Source: Opisthocomus hoazin | Taxonomy: Eukaryota; Chordata; Aves; Opisthocomiformes; Opisthocomidae | Direction of reading: 5' to 3' | DNA length: 64,000 nt | Assembly (NCBI RefSeq): GCF_030867145.1 | Contig: NC_134415.1 | Span: forward strand, 67,237,300 to 67,301,299 | Shown: one piece after another, positions 1 through 14,700 of the stretch | Layout of the letters: every line of letters starts with the position of its first letter | Numbering within the stretch: the first letter of the stretch is position 1 | Made by a program: the position numbers and the translations under genes | Notes under the pieces: generated by a model | The model's database searches: none | Told to the model about the DNA's origin: nothing | What the model saw: the letters and a program-made list of their open reading frames with translations, nothing else

Positions 1-2269
1 GTCTCCCTCTACCTCACATCAGAATCTGGTTTTCGTGCAGGGATCTGCTTTACTTACAGCCCTCCACTATTTCTGTACAACTGTGGCCATGTGTCACTGG
101 ACACATGAACAAGGATACCAGTTGACCCAGTAAAAACAAACCAAAGAAATATTAAGACACGGGTCAAGCTGTTGTACTTGGAGAAGAAAGAAATATACGG
201 GCCTGAGTACTTCCCTAGCAACTTCCCAGGTGTCCAAGCTCCACGCTCAGCTTGTACAGCCGCTTGGTTTAAAAATAAATAGCTGCCTCGGTTGCTCTGA
301 TCTAAGCACTGCAGGCTGAGGGGAGCACAGTCTGGATTGTAAAGAACAGTGCTGATGGTGGACTCCATCAAGATATTTCACTTGGCACTGTCATTTTTGA
401 ATCAGAAAATGGAACCATACAAAACTGACAGTTGCTCATTTAAAGAATTAAAAGCTGTGCAGGACACAGACCTCAAAGCATCGACAGGAGACACTGCTCA
501 CATTGCTGTGTTTCTGCTGGAGAGCCTTAAACTCAGTTTTACTCCCTCTGTTGCTTAGCATTTTTCCTCAATTGCCTGGAAGAAGATAATAACAGGTTGT
601 TTGTGGGTGATAAAGGTGATAGGTGATTAATAAATGAGGTATGTCACGGGCTGAATGCAATTCGGATGGCTTGGCCTGCTGACTGTGAGTGAATGTGCTG
701 TGTGGGGTTCCTCTCTGCTAACTTTAGACATCTGCATCTGAGGAAGCTGCACAGATTCCTTTCATAGGCAGTGGAGAGAAATTGGCATCTGACCTACTTC
801 AGACATCTAGAAATGCCTATTTTTGACAAGTGGTTACAGAAGAAATCTAGAGATGCTGTAGATCTCTCACAGTTAGTAAGTTGAACCCATCATATGTGTT
901 TTATTACAGGCAAACGTAAAGGGGTTTGCATTCCTAGCTTGGATGCAAGAAGGCAGGCCATAATTAAAGGAAAGGCAATGCCTTGGAAAGAGCCCAGTCA
1001 GACAGAAAAGAAGTTGGTTGTCCTGGAGGATAACCATCAGAAAATCAGCTCCTGTACGTGGCTGTGACAATCCTTAGACGAGCAGAGGGGGAAATATCCA
1101 CCAGGAGCAGGACAGTTATGTTGAGTTTCTATGGGGCATTGTGCAACCACTGCAGGAGCACTGGGTCTGGCTCACAATTTGCTGAAGAAGTTGATAATCT
1201 GGATAGAGTTCAGAGAACAGAGCTTTGAATACGTAAGGGACTGGTAAACTCATAAAGCCTCACAGGCTAAGTAGCTTACCCAGGAGAGGTCTGCAGGATG
1301 ACTTGATGACAGGCTATCATTTTGTACCTACTGAGCACAGCTAAGTGCAGGCAAATGGAGAATGGGATCTGATGGCTGGAAGCTGAATTTGAAGAAATTT
1401 AGTCTAGAAATAATTTACATATAATTTACAGTGAAAGCAATTAACCATTTGGACAACTTATGACTGAAAGTCATTAGCTTTCAACCACCGGTAATTTTTG
1501 AGTCAAAGAGGAGTATTTTAAATGACCTAGTTGAAATAAAATGTCATTTATACATGTCTGAAGGGTTATGTTGTGCTGTTCATGAGTGTCAGACTGGATG
1601 ACCACAATGGTCTCTTTTGGCTTCCTAATACATAAATCAAAGCAAAATCTTAGGTTAAATCTCCATGACCCAATGACGTAAAATACAGAGGTATCCAAGA
1701 AAGCACAAATATCAGCACTGAGCAGTAGTTTGGGTAGAGCACTGTGATCAGATTAGCAGTGTAGCTTCTGATATCGAAGCTCATTCATTTATCACAACAC
1801 TGTGTTGTTAATAGACCTGATTTCCAGCCAGGATTCATTGGAAAGATTTTTTTCCAGAGCTAGTAATGTACAACCAGCAGGCAAGTCAAAAGTATAAAGG
1901 GGAGGGAGAAATTAGTTTTTGCAATGATAAAACATATATTGCATACATACATTGGAGGATGGTGCACATGCAGCACAAAGCAGTTTAACTGGAGTCACTA
2001 GGACTTCCACTGAAGTGCTGTTCAGTGTGAGAAGGAAGCACAGTGGGACCTTGCCCTAACCCGTGCGCTAGCCTCTGTTTAAAATAAGTGCAATGATATT
2101 GGATACTGCAGACGTAAAGGAAGAAAGAGCTTTAGACATAATGCAGACATGGACAACAACAATATAAAAAAGAAAAATATTGTTCCACCACCAAAGCATT
2201 TTTCAAATTTCTTTTTGACATTTTCTTCAAGCTGTCACAATAAATCTACCATCCACCCCCACCTTTTGC

Positions 2270-2600
2270 GTACTTCAAGGAGGCTTATAAGAAAGATGGG
2301 GACAAACTTTTTAGCAGGGCCTGTTGCAACAGGACAAGGGGTAATGGCTTTAAACTGAAAGAGGGTAGATTTAGACTGGATACAAGGAAGAAATTTTTAA
2401 CGATGAGGGTGGTGAAACACTGCACCAGGTTGCCCAGAGAGGTGGTGGGTGCCCCATCCCTGGAAACATTCAAGGCCAGGTTGGATGGGGCTCTGAGCAA
2501 CCTGGTCTAGTTGAATATGTCCCTGCTCATTGCAGGGCATTTGACTAGATGACCTTTAAAGGTCACTTCCAAGCCAAACTATTCCATGATTCTATGAGTA
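2270..2600 (+). repeat. CR1 LINE 3' end
   Basis: The + strand translates, with little interruption, to the C-terminal tail of CR1 reverse transcriptase: residues like RTRGNGFKL, then RLPREVV and PSLETFKARLDG. It continues into the CR1 3' untranslated consensus (ACTAGATGACC, then the short tail ending ATGATTCTATGA). It is 5'-truncated as most CR1 copies are, and sense to SLC2A12. It is closely related to the second copy at about 27980-28665. Exact ends are approximate. Confidence 0.85.
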
Positions 2601-3308
2601 CTCCCATTTCCCCCATGACCTTACGGCCCATCATAACAGAACCATGTGTTTTTTGCCTGTCTCTTGCCCACCTCTGGTTTGCCAGCCACCCGACCCCAGA
2701 GGCAGAGTGGGCTGAGGTATGCTGGGTGCACTTCATAGCTTGGGGCTGCTGCCGCCTGGCTTCTGCTTGGCTGAAAGGGAGCAGAGAGCCAGGTAGGAGA
2801 CCTAATAGGCGATACTTATCTTCATAGACCTAATGGGCTTACATATCTCCCCTGCCCCTGGAGGCACAGCTTATGTTCACACAGCTACACCCTGCTACCC
2901 TCCAGAATAACCCAGCCTCCCATGGATTGGATGCAGGCGTGACGGTGGGCTCAGTGCCTCCAGGAATTGTCAGGAAAGCGGGAGGAGGCACGAGGCACAA
3001 CCATGCCAGGGACCATGCCAGCAATTTAGTATGATACGTGGCCACATGCCAGGCTCTGGGCCTGGGCTCTGGCACTGTTTATTTTAGTAGTGCAGGCGTA
3101 CTGCTAGGGCCGGTCTCCTCCTCTCTTTTCATGATTTGCTTTAGAAATGTAATATCCTCTGTCAAATGGGACTGATCCTTGCCAATGTACTCAAAAGTTA
3201 CTAGCAACGAACTCCAGGCAGTCAGCGTGATCAAAGAGCCTTAATGCCTTAGGAAAATAAGCTAAAAATATACAAAGTCTATGTATCATTTTCAATTAGA
3301 CCATATAC

Positions 3309-3333
3309 CACTTTCCAGCTTGGCTGGAAAGTG
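3309..3333. repeat. Perfect 11-bp inverted repeat, 3-nt loop
   Basis: CACTTTCCAGC is followed by TTG and then its exact reverse complement GCTGGAAAGTG. It lies in SLC2A12 intron 1. No function is assigned. Confidence 0.8.
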
Positions 3334-4457
3334 TTGCAGGATAATTAACTGAAATATGGACTCTGTTATGCTGCAAAAGCTACCTCTTCTCAGACACATC
3401 CTCTCTCCAACTAACTAGAAAATCAGAAGTCAATTTACTCTTTTCCTAGTTGTGTGGCAGCCAACATCATGATGAGAGGAAAATCATGCTGCGAGAAATA
3501 ACAAGACCAACAATAACAAACTCATATATTCCTGAAGGTTTAGGGTGCAAAAGGCCTCACAGTTAGTAGAATACAATCAGCCAAATCTATCTTGTAACAA
3601 TAAACAATGAATCTCAGTTGTATAAAATGAGTTTGTTTTAAAGTGGACGTTCAAAGGCATAGAATCTCCATTTGGTTTATGTTTTCACCATTTGTTTTTT
3701 ATTCCTGACATTGTGGCTGTCATAAACTATGCAAAATATTTGATCTTGATATTCCAAAGAATCTGAGATCAGTGATGAGCAAAGCCCAGAATGTTCAAGA
3801 ATTTGTACCTCAGAGACTGGTTTCCCTAGAATATCCCAGCTATCTGGATGAGCCTGGTGCTCAGTGGAGAAGTTTTCATTTGGCAAAATAAATCCATTGA
3901 TACCAGCAGCCTTCATGGCATCCTCAGGTGAAGCAAAGGAATCAGTAAGTGGCAAGGGAAAACATAACTTGCTAGTTGTTCAAGTCAAGGTTGAAGTGAT
4001 TTGTCTGGGAAATTACTCCTTTCCTTGCCCATGGCACACTAGTTAGGTGGACAAGACTTCCATAGTTCAGTACAGGAAAAGCACTGAGAATGTCTCAAGA
4101 AAAAAAATTGTTTTCTTTCCAAATGGTTGTATTGTCAGTGTTGCCTTTTGCAACGATATTCTGAGGCAGAAGGTTTAATTATTTAGGGACTAATCAAAAC
4201 CTTATTGACTTCTGATCAGGAAGAAAAGGAACCTAAAAGCATTAAAATTGAAGAGGGTTTTATATGATTTTTTTTTTTTTTTCCCAAAAATAGCCTTTTA
4301 TGTCACCACTGCTGCTGAGTTTCTACGCACCGAATCGTTTTGCCTAAAAGTTACAAAAAGACTTTTTGGACTGGCATATCAAATAAAGTTATTATTAGTT
4401 GTCAGAAGGTTGTAGAAGTCATACTTTCAAGTTTTTGTGTTTTTTATTTTATTTCAG

Positions 4458-5780
4458 GCTGCGGAGCATTTACTTTTCTATCTTCTGCCATTGCTGCCGT
4501 AAGTGGACTTCTGATGGGTTATGAGTTGGGCCTTATCTCTGGAGCTCTTCTTCAGATGAGCAGCATATTAGCACTCTCTTGCAAAGAGCAGGAAGTTGTT
4601 GTAAGTTCCCTGCTTTTTGGGGCCTTATTTGCATCCCTTACTGGTGGATTCCTGATAGATCGATTTGGAAGACGGCTTGCTATTATTATTGCATCTTCTT
4701 TACTTGTATTGGGGAGTCTGATTTTGCTGCCCTATGAATCATACAGGATGCTTATTGTGGGACGGATCGCCATAGGTATTTCCATATCATTATCATCAAT
4801 TGCAACATGTGTGTATATTGCTGAGATTGCCCCACAGCACAGAAGAGGCCTCCTTGTATCATTAAATGAACTCATGATTGTGATAGGCATTCTCTTTGCC
4901 TATATTTCAAATTATGTATTTGCCAGTGTATCGCATGGCTGGAAGTACATGTTTGGCCTTGTGACTCCATTAGGTGCCTTGCAGGCTATTGCCATGTATT
5001 TCCTTCCTCCAAGTCCTCGTTTTCTTGTCATGAAAAATAATGATGAAGCTGCAAGAAAAGTACTGGAGAGGCTACGGGAAACATCAGATGCTACTAAAGA
5101 ACTCACTGTGATCAAGTCTTCCCTGAAAGATGAACATCAGTATAGTTTCTTGGACCTGTTTAGTTCAAAAAACAACATGAGGGCCCGAATGTTAGTAGGA
5201 CTCACTCTAGTCTTTTTTGTGCAAACAACTGGGCAACCCAACATTTTGTTTTACGCATCGACTGTTTTGAAGTCAGTTGGGTTCCAGAGCAACGAAGCCG
5301 CCAGCTTGGCTTCTACTGGAGTTGGAGTGGTTAAAGTGGTCAGCACAGTCCCAGCCACATTTTTTGTGGATCAAGTTGGAAGTAAAACTTTTCTGTGCAT
5401 TGGCTCATCTGTTATGGCAGTCTCGTTGGTCACTATGGGCTTAGTGAACCATAACATACACATGAATTTTACCAATGTCTGTAGAAGGCAGTTGCCGGAG
5501 GATTTCTTTTTCCAGAGACCGGGAAACCTCACTGGTGTCACCAATGGGAGTCTCAAGGACCTCTTTGCGAGCATGGCTTTACCAGAAAGATTGTCATTCG
5601 ACATGCAGAGAAGCCCAGGCTTTGCCAGGACAGGAGAACTGAACAGGACTGCCCTGGCAGGAGGCAAAAGCACAACAGGGTCTCACATGGAAGGTGGGGA
5701 GGTTCCTGTTGTCCTGAAATGGCTCTCGCTGGCCAGCCTACTTGTTTATGTTGCTGCATTTTCCATAGGTCTTGGACCAA
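4458..5780 (+). CDS. SLC2A12: SLC2A12 exon 2 (TM1 to TM10 start)
   Basis: This 1323-nt exon opens after a T-rich tract and ATTTCAG. It encodes about 441 residues from [10 protein letters not shown] to SIGLGP, and the donor is A|GTAAGT at 5781. It holds TM1-TM9, the cytosolic loop 6 and the glycosylated loop between TM9 and TM10. N-X-S/T sites are seen in NFT, NLT, NGS and NRT. Read-through past the donor meets a stop at 5903-5905. The frame is open upstream to 4340, but that part is intron: it lies before the acceptor and lacks similarity. The very large second exon matches the known SLC2A12 gene structure. Confidence 0.95.
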
Positions 5781-8700
5781 GTAAGTATTTAATTTTTCTA
5801 ACTCTTTGTAATGATTTACTTGCAGGTGGATTAGACGCTTGGGATGACATGCCCAGCTTGGCCTCCGGCAGTTCCCAAGCTGGGCAAAGCAGTGTTTTCT
5901 GCTAATACGTGCTGGTGTTGTCACAGACTGTGCTGGTGGGCCTGGGGTGTACTTTTTAGGAATAAGTCCTTCCCGTTGATGTTAATGGCCTAATGTCCCT
6001 TCAGTTCAGTGAAATTAACTGTTACACTTCAGTGAAGTTAAGAACTGGTGTGAATTTTGTACAGCAAAAATATGGGGCCCCTGGCTATCTTTCCTTTTCC
6101 TAGTCTATTGTGTCCTCACATTGGGAACATAAAGATGAGGAATTTGCTGCTGCTAACTCATAAACTCAAGAAAATTATAAGCTCTAGTCCTCTGTATGAT
6201 ACGGCTCTGTCAAATCCATGAAGTGCCAACATTCCTGAGACCAGCTGAGGATCTGGCCTCTCGACTCTGTAACAACCTTCACATATAGGAAAGAAATTCA
6301 AGGCATCAGAGTTCATCAACAAATGTAGTATCATCACCACTATCTGTGCTGAACAGCGCAAGTGGAGGAACACAGAGGCCCGTCACTGTACAGCTGAGGT
6401 CCTGCTGCAGCTGCCATCACACTTGCAGGGTGCCCGTTGTCTCCAGAGGAGAACACATCTGCCATTCCCAGGCACCGGCAACTAAATCTCCTCATTTTAT
6501 TTTGCTGGGTTTCAATAGCACTTGCATATTATTGTTCTTTGCAGGTGATGATCTTTTAAGCCATACTGCAAAAACCACATGCACAGAGTCCATTATTTAT
6601 TAACACACTTTCTAGGCTTTTGTGCCCTGGCTCAAACTTGCCTTGCAAGCACACTGTACTCCTGCTGCACTATTGTCGTAAAAAGCTTGCCACAAGAATA
6701 CAACCCAACAATTGCACTAACAGCAACTCCCCTGCAGTATTTATTTACTTTGAACATTACTCGCTGGGAGAGCAGCGTGAGATAAGCGTTCATTGCCAGG
6801 GCAGCGAGCTTGACAGTGTTATTGCAGCATTATTCCCTCCCTTGCAGACCATGTCGGGGCAGGACTCTGCTTTCAATGACACAGGTTCAAAACGAGGGGT
6901 GCAGCCCTGAGAAGCAAATGTTACTTGAGCTTTTACTTGGGTGTTTCAAACACACATTTAATGACCCTCAAGGCAGGGGCACATGTCCAGGCTTGGCCTC
7001 CTGTTGAAAGCTGCTTTCCTGTTGACCTGGCTGGAAACGGTTCCACTTGAGTTGGCCTGACGTGACGTTAATGATAACGGTATCTACTTCCTTGAGGGCT
7101 GCAGAAACTGAGGTGTGTTTGCCAGGCTAATCTGAGAAGTCTTTAAGGCCCGTGCTTATTTTCAGACCTCTTTCTTGACTAAGAGAACAAATGCTCTCAA
7201 ACAGCAAATGGGAAAGAACAGGCACCGTCTCAGCTCCAGCATGTTAAAATCATGTATGATAAAGTCTCGGTGAGGCATTTTAAACTGGCAGTTCCATTTG
7301 CACAGCAGGTGAAGGCCAGGTCTAGGAGAGATACAAGTATTTCAAAATTCAGATAAGTACTCTAAAGACACTTCCATGCCTTTAAAAATACAATGCTCAG
7401 TTAAAATTGACAACGTATAGAAAATGCAAGGGTCAGAGAATCAAGAGGTTGTTGGAATCTGCAAAGGATCTATTGCGGTTGGGATGCGAGGTTATGATTT
7501 GTGTTTCATATGCAGCTTTCAACATCTGCTGCTAGGAGTCGAAATCCTTGAATGTATTTTAAAGGCCTAGCTTTCTTAGCGTCAGCACGCCTTTCTTAGC
7601 GTAAAGAAAAAAGCGAGCCCCTCTGCTTATGTAAAGCAAACAGTTTTAACATGTTTATGTTATTCATCTCTAAATCTGGTCTGTGGTCTGGACCAGACCG
7701 TTAGCCATTGTCTGCTCTGCAACGGGAGGGAGGCATCGAGGCTGCGCTCGCTGGCTGCTGTGGCCAGGCGATGCCTGGGTGCCTGGGGACTGAACCCCTG
7801 TAACCCCCGCACCTCTGTGTTTTCAGTGCAAATTCTCATACCCCGGGCAATGTCTGCCCGTCCTGCTGGCTAAGATGAAGGCGGTGCTGGGGATGTGTCT
7901 GTCTGTAGCCTACTGACAAAATCAGTCTCTTTTGGACAAAGACCAGAGAGGATCTTGCTCTTTTTCCTCCTCCCCACCAGGACAATTCTGGAACAAATTC
8001 ACCCACTTTATTTTGAGTCCATGCTGCATTACATTCTGTGGGGACAACAGAGAGCCTGTGTAGTGCCATTAGGAAAATGGCACACTCTTTACAGGGCAGA
8101 TCATGTAACCTGAGCTCTGTCATCTTTTTTTAAATTATTTTGTCCTTTTTTTTCCCTTTTTTGGGGGGGTCTGGTCAAAGAGCTAGTTACAGTCTGGATT
8201 TGCACAGCAGACATTTATAAATGGTTTCTTTTTTGTCTCCAAATTACATGAAGTAGATGGATTTTTTAATGAACTAAACATATGCTAAATATATTTATTG
8301 CCATTTATCAAAGCACCCAGGCAGCACAGTGATGAGCACTCAAAAATAGACAGTGAGAGATAAAAGCCATTTTTGCATTATAAAAGAATTCACAGACTAG
8401 CAAGCATCTGCTTAGTCACTTTTTTGATTCTGGGGTGCTCTGTACTTATATCATCAACACTTAGGCAAGATAAAAGGAGTGTTTCTGCTGCTTTGTTTCA
8501 CATTAATTATGTTTGATGAACTGCGATTCAACTGCTTGTTCACACTCAATTTCACACAATTATGAGGACATTTTGTAGGTGCAACAAATCAGTGTTGCAT
8601 CACATCACAGAACAGCACATGTTGTCTCTCTAGGGGTGTTTGCAGAGCCACTTCAAGGCAGTTATTAGCTAAGGGGAATTACTTGATACCCGTCTTTGTC

Positions 8701-11700
8701 TCCTGAGCTACCTTTTCATATCAGAAAGGTCAAATGAGGATGGACAGTTCTCACCAGGGAAAGATGCCTGCAGAGCCCGTGAGAAGCCTCTCTCAGGTGG
8801 CCACGTGAAGGGTGAGGAGTGCGAGGGGGACTCTTCATTGTTCTTAGCGCATGTTTGCACAGAGAGCCATTCAAACCTGCTGTATGTGGAGGGGAGGGAC
8901 ACGAGAAATCTGAGCCTCACAGCAACGCTGCTAATGCCTTGCCCAGGGTGCAGTGAGTGCAGGCTAATGAGCTGAGTGCAGTCTGGAGGTAGATCACCGA
9001 TTCGTCACCCAAGCTAAAAGCTCAGTGTGACCCTGGGAATTAATTTAACACAAAGGACACACAGAGAAATTCTAGTCAGGGCCACAACCATGCATGACCA
9101 TTTACCAAATGACACAGGGTTAACTCATTTGCCAGATGCTCTGTTCAAACCACTCAAGGGGCAAAAACAGTGGTCCTTTCTTACAGAACTGTATCACCTC
9201 CTTCACTTGTCACTGCTGCACGGTGCAATATACTGAGATGCAGAAACCAGGAAAGCCAAACTCTTAGAGTATCAGACTTCTTTTCCAAAATCAGGCTGTA
9301 AATGTGGGACTCCTAGGGTTGGATGGAGCCTGTGCAAGGGAGTTCTCTTGGTTAACATCTGCAGGGCAGGTCTAGGCTTTCTGAAACAGTGTGGGTGCCT
9401 AGAGTCTTGGTGCTTTCCTCATGGACCTGATGAACAAAATTCAGATTCAGGTGTCAGATGGCACCGATCACAAAAGCTCTGCTTCTCTGCCCTGATCACC
9501 TCCTTTTGCACCAGTCATGATCAAAGACTAAACAGGGACAACTTCCCTTCATGTTTTCCTATACACCCCCTAAGTGAGAAGGTCTCACTGGATGCTCTCA
9601 CCCAGTAGATGAAAGAGAGACAGTAGCACCATACACATTAATACAGGGATGCAGTGTGGTCTGGATGCAATCCTCTTCATCGAGTAAAAATCAGAAGGGC
9701 TCCAACAAGCCTTAGGCTAAGAAGCAAGTAATGCAGACTCAGTCTGGACCCAACAGAGCATCTGTTTTCCCAGTCTGAATTTGTTCTAGCAAATAAAAAA
9801 CAAGTGAGCAAAACAGGACTTGGGCAGAACCTCTTCACACATAATGTGGGAGTGCAGTTCAAGGGCATCCATGCATATCACAGGGATTTTTTGCTGTGAA
9901 GTGGGGAACATTTTTATTAAGAGGGAGGGTTTCAAATGCGTGCATTTGGACTGCATGTATGTCATTCATACCTTGCACAAAAGAGGTCTTCCTCCTCTGT
10001 CAATCCTCAAAACAGGTTTCTGTATAACTGCAAAGGCATTTAGGCTGTTGGCCAACGAACTTCGGGATAATCTGCTGGTGCAAATCACATCAGCTCTGCT
10101 GATGTCATGGCAGTTCATGTTAAGGGTGTGGATGCAAATCAACAAAAATACCTACAAGTGGGACTGATGGGGAGTCTCATGATGTGAATCATCCTCAGAA
10201 TCATTCAGATGCATGAAGTCTGACGGTACTTATGTCTCTGCCAACCTGAGACAGAAGATGTTCTGTTACTGCACGTCCCAGAGCAGCCGCCAACTTTGCG
10301 TGGCTCTCCAGAACCAAGGGCAAAACTCTTAGGGCTCTTCTCCTGGAGGCCATCATGGGCTCCTCTTCCAGGGGACTTCTTGGAGCTGCAGGAATGCCCT
10401 GATACCGAGTGCTCGGACAGCTGTGGCCACAACATGCCCGAGGCAGATCAGTGTCTGCAGCTGGAGCAATATCTTTTGGGTCTCAGGGCTTGGCATGAAA
10501 AATATCACATATACCCACCCAGATAGGTATAAAGTCTAAAAAATGAATTTTGTTTTTTTGTGGTGGACAAATAAGTGCCTGACAGGGTCATGGGGGAGAG
10601 GTTTAGAGATTATTGCAAACCCTGCTTTTCCACATAGCTGTTACAGTCCCATCAAAGCACATCTCCCGTGAGTGGGTGCTTGTAAGACTGGCAGTACTTT
10701 GGTATTGGTTAAAACCTGTTAAATAGTGGAATTAAATACCCATGGGAAGTCTTCTCAGACTGGGATATTATGCTTTCTGTTGCCATCTTGCTAGCCTCAG
10801 CCATCAGGTGAATATTTCTGATTAGAAAACTGGAAAAAAATTGCATGCTCGTCACTCTGTTCACAGCAGTGTTTCCTTTTAACTTCTGAAGTGAGCACGT
10901 CACCCACAAACCAGGGGACCAGCTGGCCGTGGAAGCACCTTGCCAGTGCCCAGGGATGCGAAGTCGAGACCTGCAGTGGATGCAAAGCATGTCTGAGGAC
11001 CACGTACTAGTGGAGGGCAAGCACAAGACCCACAAAATGAGTGGCAGTTATGGGGACAGTGGTTCCCCTCAGCGTGTCTCCCGCTCGACTGTCAGCCTCT
11101 GACTCACAGCTACCTCGGGCTGAAGCTCCTCCTGCTTTTGGGGACACCTACCATCTCCCTGCTCTCTGTGTGTGGTGCACAGGCATATGCAACTGCCTGG
11201 ATGAAGGCAGCAGGCAGATTCAAAGCTGCTGGGACAGGCAGAAGAAAGGGACGGACAAATCCCCGCTGGCACCAACACAGATTAACAAACCAGCAGCTTG
11301 TGGTCACTTCAGTCACTTTCTTCACCAGGAAACCCAGTCTCACAGCCAAGGCTCAGAAAGGAAATGAGTTCCCTCCCAAGTTACCTGTTGCTAAAGACTT
11401 TTTTTCTTCCTACACAGTCTTCACCTGCCATTCAGTTTTAACTTCGATGCTTGGGCCCCAGGTTTGAGCATCCATGTGATCCCAGGGTAGGGAAGGGTGG
11501 CAGGCCATCCAACCAAAGCAGCCCTAGGGTTACTAGTTTCACACTGGTGAAATTCCTCCCACATTAGGGACCTGGGATTGCGGCTTCATGTCCCCCAGCC
11601 TGGGTCCCCCTGAGAAGGGGCAGTGACGACGCTCTCCAGCAAGCCCTGCTGCCACGCACCATCTCACTGCTGTGGGAGCTCACTATATGGGGCCATCGGC

Positions 11701-14700
11701 CCCTTGAGGAACAAAACCTATGCAAGGAAATCAGTGACAGCAAGTCCCTAGTGAAGGCAAATCTTAGGAGTAAATTTTTACTGATGAAAGCCTAGCTGGG
11801 GATGAGAGATGCCCATTTCTAGTTCAAACTGGGCAGATTTTCCATATTGAGTATGTCAGAATTAAATCTATATCAGCTTGAATGGAGTCTTTAAAACTGA
11901 GCTAATTTATACCTAAAACGGACCAGATGTTTCAACATGTTTGGAAATTTGTCTGATGTGGGAGCCAGATTCCTCAGATAATCGACAAAGGGAAATATTC
12001 TCCCCACCTAAGGGGGGCTTTCAGACCCCTGCTCTCTGACATCTCTATTGGCACAGCCCTGTTTTCCTCACCAGCTGTTGAGGGAATTTAAGGTGATCAG
12101 GAAGCTAAATTAGATTGTGTGATAGCATTCCACATATACATGTTTTACTTTTGGTCAGCCCTGAAGTGGTCAGGCAGTTGGGCTAGATGACTGTTGCAGG
12201 TCCCTTCCAATTGAACTATTCTATTCTATTCTATTCTATTCTATTCTATTCTATTCTATTCTATTCTATTCTATTCTATTGTGTTCCCATGTAAAAAACT
12301 CATTTGTTTTATCTTATTGTGAATTGTTGAAGACATTTAAATGTAGTTTTAAGACCATGTTGGGGACAGTGAGGAAGATGGAAGAAGGATCAGGCAAGAA
12401 GGATCAAGGAGGATGGAAAAAAGTTCAAGGATTCATAAGAAAAGTGAAATCCATGGAGGTGAGGAAGGAAAGAAGTCCCTCTTTCAGTCCACCACTCTCC
12501 TTCTTATGCAATCTTATGCGGTCTGTGGTGGTCTTTCTTTATGTATTTTACTGGATTAAGCAAGCCAAACCCCAGACCTGGAACATTCACCTAAAGCCCA
12601 GAGAATTACCCTGGAGACTAGTCTAGTCCCCTCGACTTTGCTTCTGTGATTCTTAGATTAACTGGCTATCTGAGTTAAAGTGGGATTCATTAACACAGTT
12701 AAATGCAGAATGTTTTCTGTGTCTTCCACCTCAGTCGCTAAATGCATCTGTAAGAAAACCCAGAACAGCTTGTTTCACATATGACACTGAACAGCCTAGG
12801 GACTCGATCACAGAGGTCATATCTCTTGCCACCCTTACTGATCCAGATTGCTTAGGACTGCTTTTTCTCTACCACAAAATGCTCTGGACCTAATCTTGGG
12901 CACCAAATGCCCTACCAGAAATTGGAAAATCTTGCAGGAAAGAGAACTGTCAGCATGGAAATTCTGCCCTTCCATGGATTTAGTTGGTTGTTCCTGTGTT
13001 TTGAAATACTGTGAGCTGTATGACCTTGCACTAGCTTGGAAAATGCTGATAAAAGATGGGGGTGTCTAGAATTCACATCAACATCTTTGATGTTAGAGCA
13101 ATATTTCAGGTTTTAAGAAACGTGGTTATTGTGTTAATTTATAGTGCACATAAATTTGATGTTAACAGGCATTCGTGCTCAACATTGCCTGGCATGACAT
13201 TTGGTTGCAATGTTTTATTTTTGAGCTTCTGCATTTTGCAGAGCGGCTGTGGCCTGACCTTAAATTTCACAGAAATGAGTAGCATCAATTTTATGTTGTT
13301 TTGTGGTTTAGTCTGGAAAAAGGAGATAGTGGTGGCGATTAAATCAAGTGCTCAAAAATAAGCAAGTGCTTAAATGCTTTGTTGGATCTGAACCAGGATA
13401 ATAAACCTTGGAAATGTGCATGTTTCACTGAGGATCAGTACAAAAAGTCCTATTTCAGTTAATTAAAAACTGATCCTGGATTCTTTATTTTATGACAAGA
13501 TTGCTACCACTGTTCGTTTGTACTGAATCATCTTTTCCTGCATGCATCCATGTGGTGTGAATGTGACACTCCTAGTATTTAGCTAGTTCATTATGCCTGT
13601 GCTATTCAAATGGTGCCTCATGTGGCCTTTATTTTTCACTGTGTCTGTGCTACCAAGCTGCAGTAGAAAGACAAGGCATGCCAAAATGAAAAATAAAGCC
13701 AGGATTGTGAACTGCCGGCTTCTCCCTATTGCCTTGCTCCAGACAAGGCTTATCTGAAGCCCCTTGTTAACAGATCAGCTAATCCAGGAATCTGTTTGCC
13801 TTTTCACAGGGTGATTGGTAGTAGAGAAGCACAAGCCAATTTAAGATATTTTTTGATAGTTTGATGCTGAATTACAGGATTTTAAATTGCAGGAGGTGTT
13901 CTCTAAAATACCAGACACATAGGTTAATCTTATCTAACTTGATAGGACCTACAAGTTTGAAAGGCTTTTTTTAGGTGTGAAAAAGGTCATAGTAAGGAAA
14001 AAAATGTTTTTGCACTAACGAGACATGGCAGTGTCAGCAGGAGCTTCTCCTTAATTATTTTAGGGCTCCATTTTGCAATGAGCAGAACAGCCTTGTTCGA
14101 CCCCAAAACTCTACACTGAGCTGCACAACTGAAATGCGGGACGTCATTTTCACTGGCATCTGTGTTCCTCTTCACAATTTGACTTTTAAGTATAGGAAAG
14201 GGAGAGGCCTTGGCAGATCAGGCCAAGGGGTTTGCCTTCTGAAAGACAGAGCCCTTGGTACTGTGGAAAGAGAGTGAGTGACAAGACCATGCCCGGAGCC
14301 AATATACCCATCTCTCTGCAATGATGGTGGTTCAATCTGCTGTTGCTGAGCACAAAATTTGGCTCTCTGAGAACTACCTAGAAAAGGTAGGGGACTATCT
14401 GTTTTTTGGCATACTATATTCCACTTAAACAGTGATTTGAATCAATATTCTGATCTTGAGGTTCTGGATTATATAAATATCTCTCTACTGATATTTGCAT
14501 GTTAATACACCTATTGACACAAAAGCACTGAGGAATGTCTCCTGTGCTTAAAATTAGGCGTAGTTTCAAACTTTGACTCAGGTTGGTTAGTAGCTGCTGG
14601 CCAATATTAAACATTTTACCTCCAGACCAACTTTAAAAAAACATCCAGGGAATGAATGTTGCTGTGATTCTAACAAGCAACTGAGCCTAACAATCCCCTT

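Larger units (their letters stand above)
1..4457 (+). other. SLC2A12: SLC2A12 intron 1, 3' part
   Basis: This stretch precedes the first SLC2A12 exon present and has no CpG island or recognisable coding exon, so it is read as the 3' part of intron 1; the start-codon exon must lie left of the window. It contains a CR1 fragment at about 2270-2600, a small perfect hairpin at 3309-3333 and a T16-rich run near 4268. It ends in a T-rich tract and the acceptor AG at 4456-4457. Open frames here are short and show no protein family. Confidence 0.7.

Noticed and set aside
4340-4457. Upstream extension of the SLC2A12 exon 2 open frame
   Set aside because: It precedes the splice acceptor at 4456-4457 and is not similar to the GLUT12 N-terminus.
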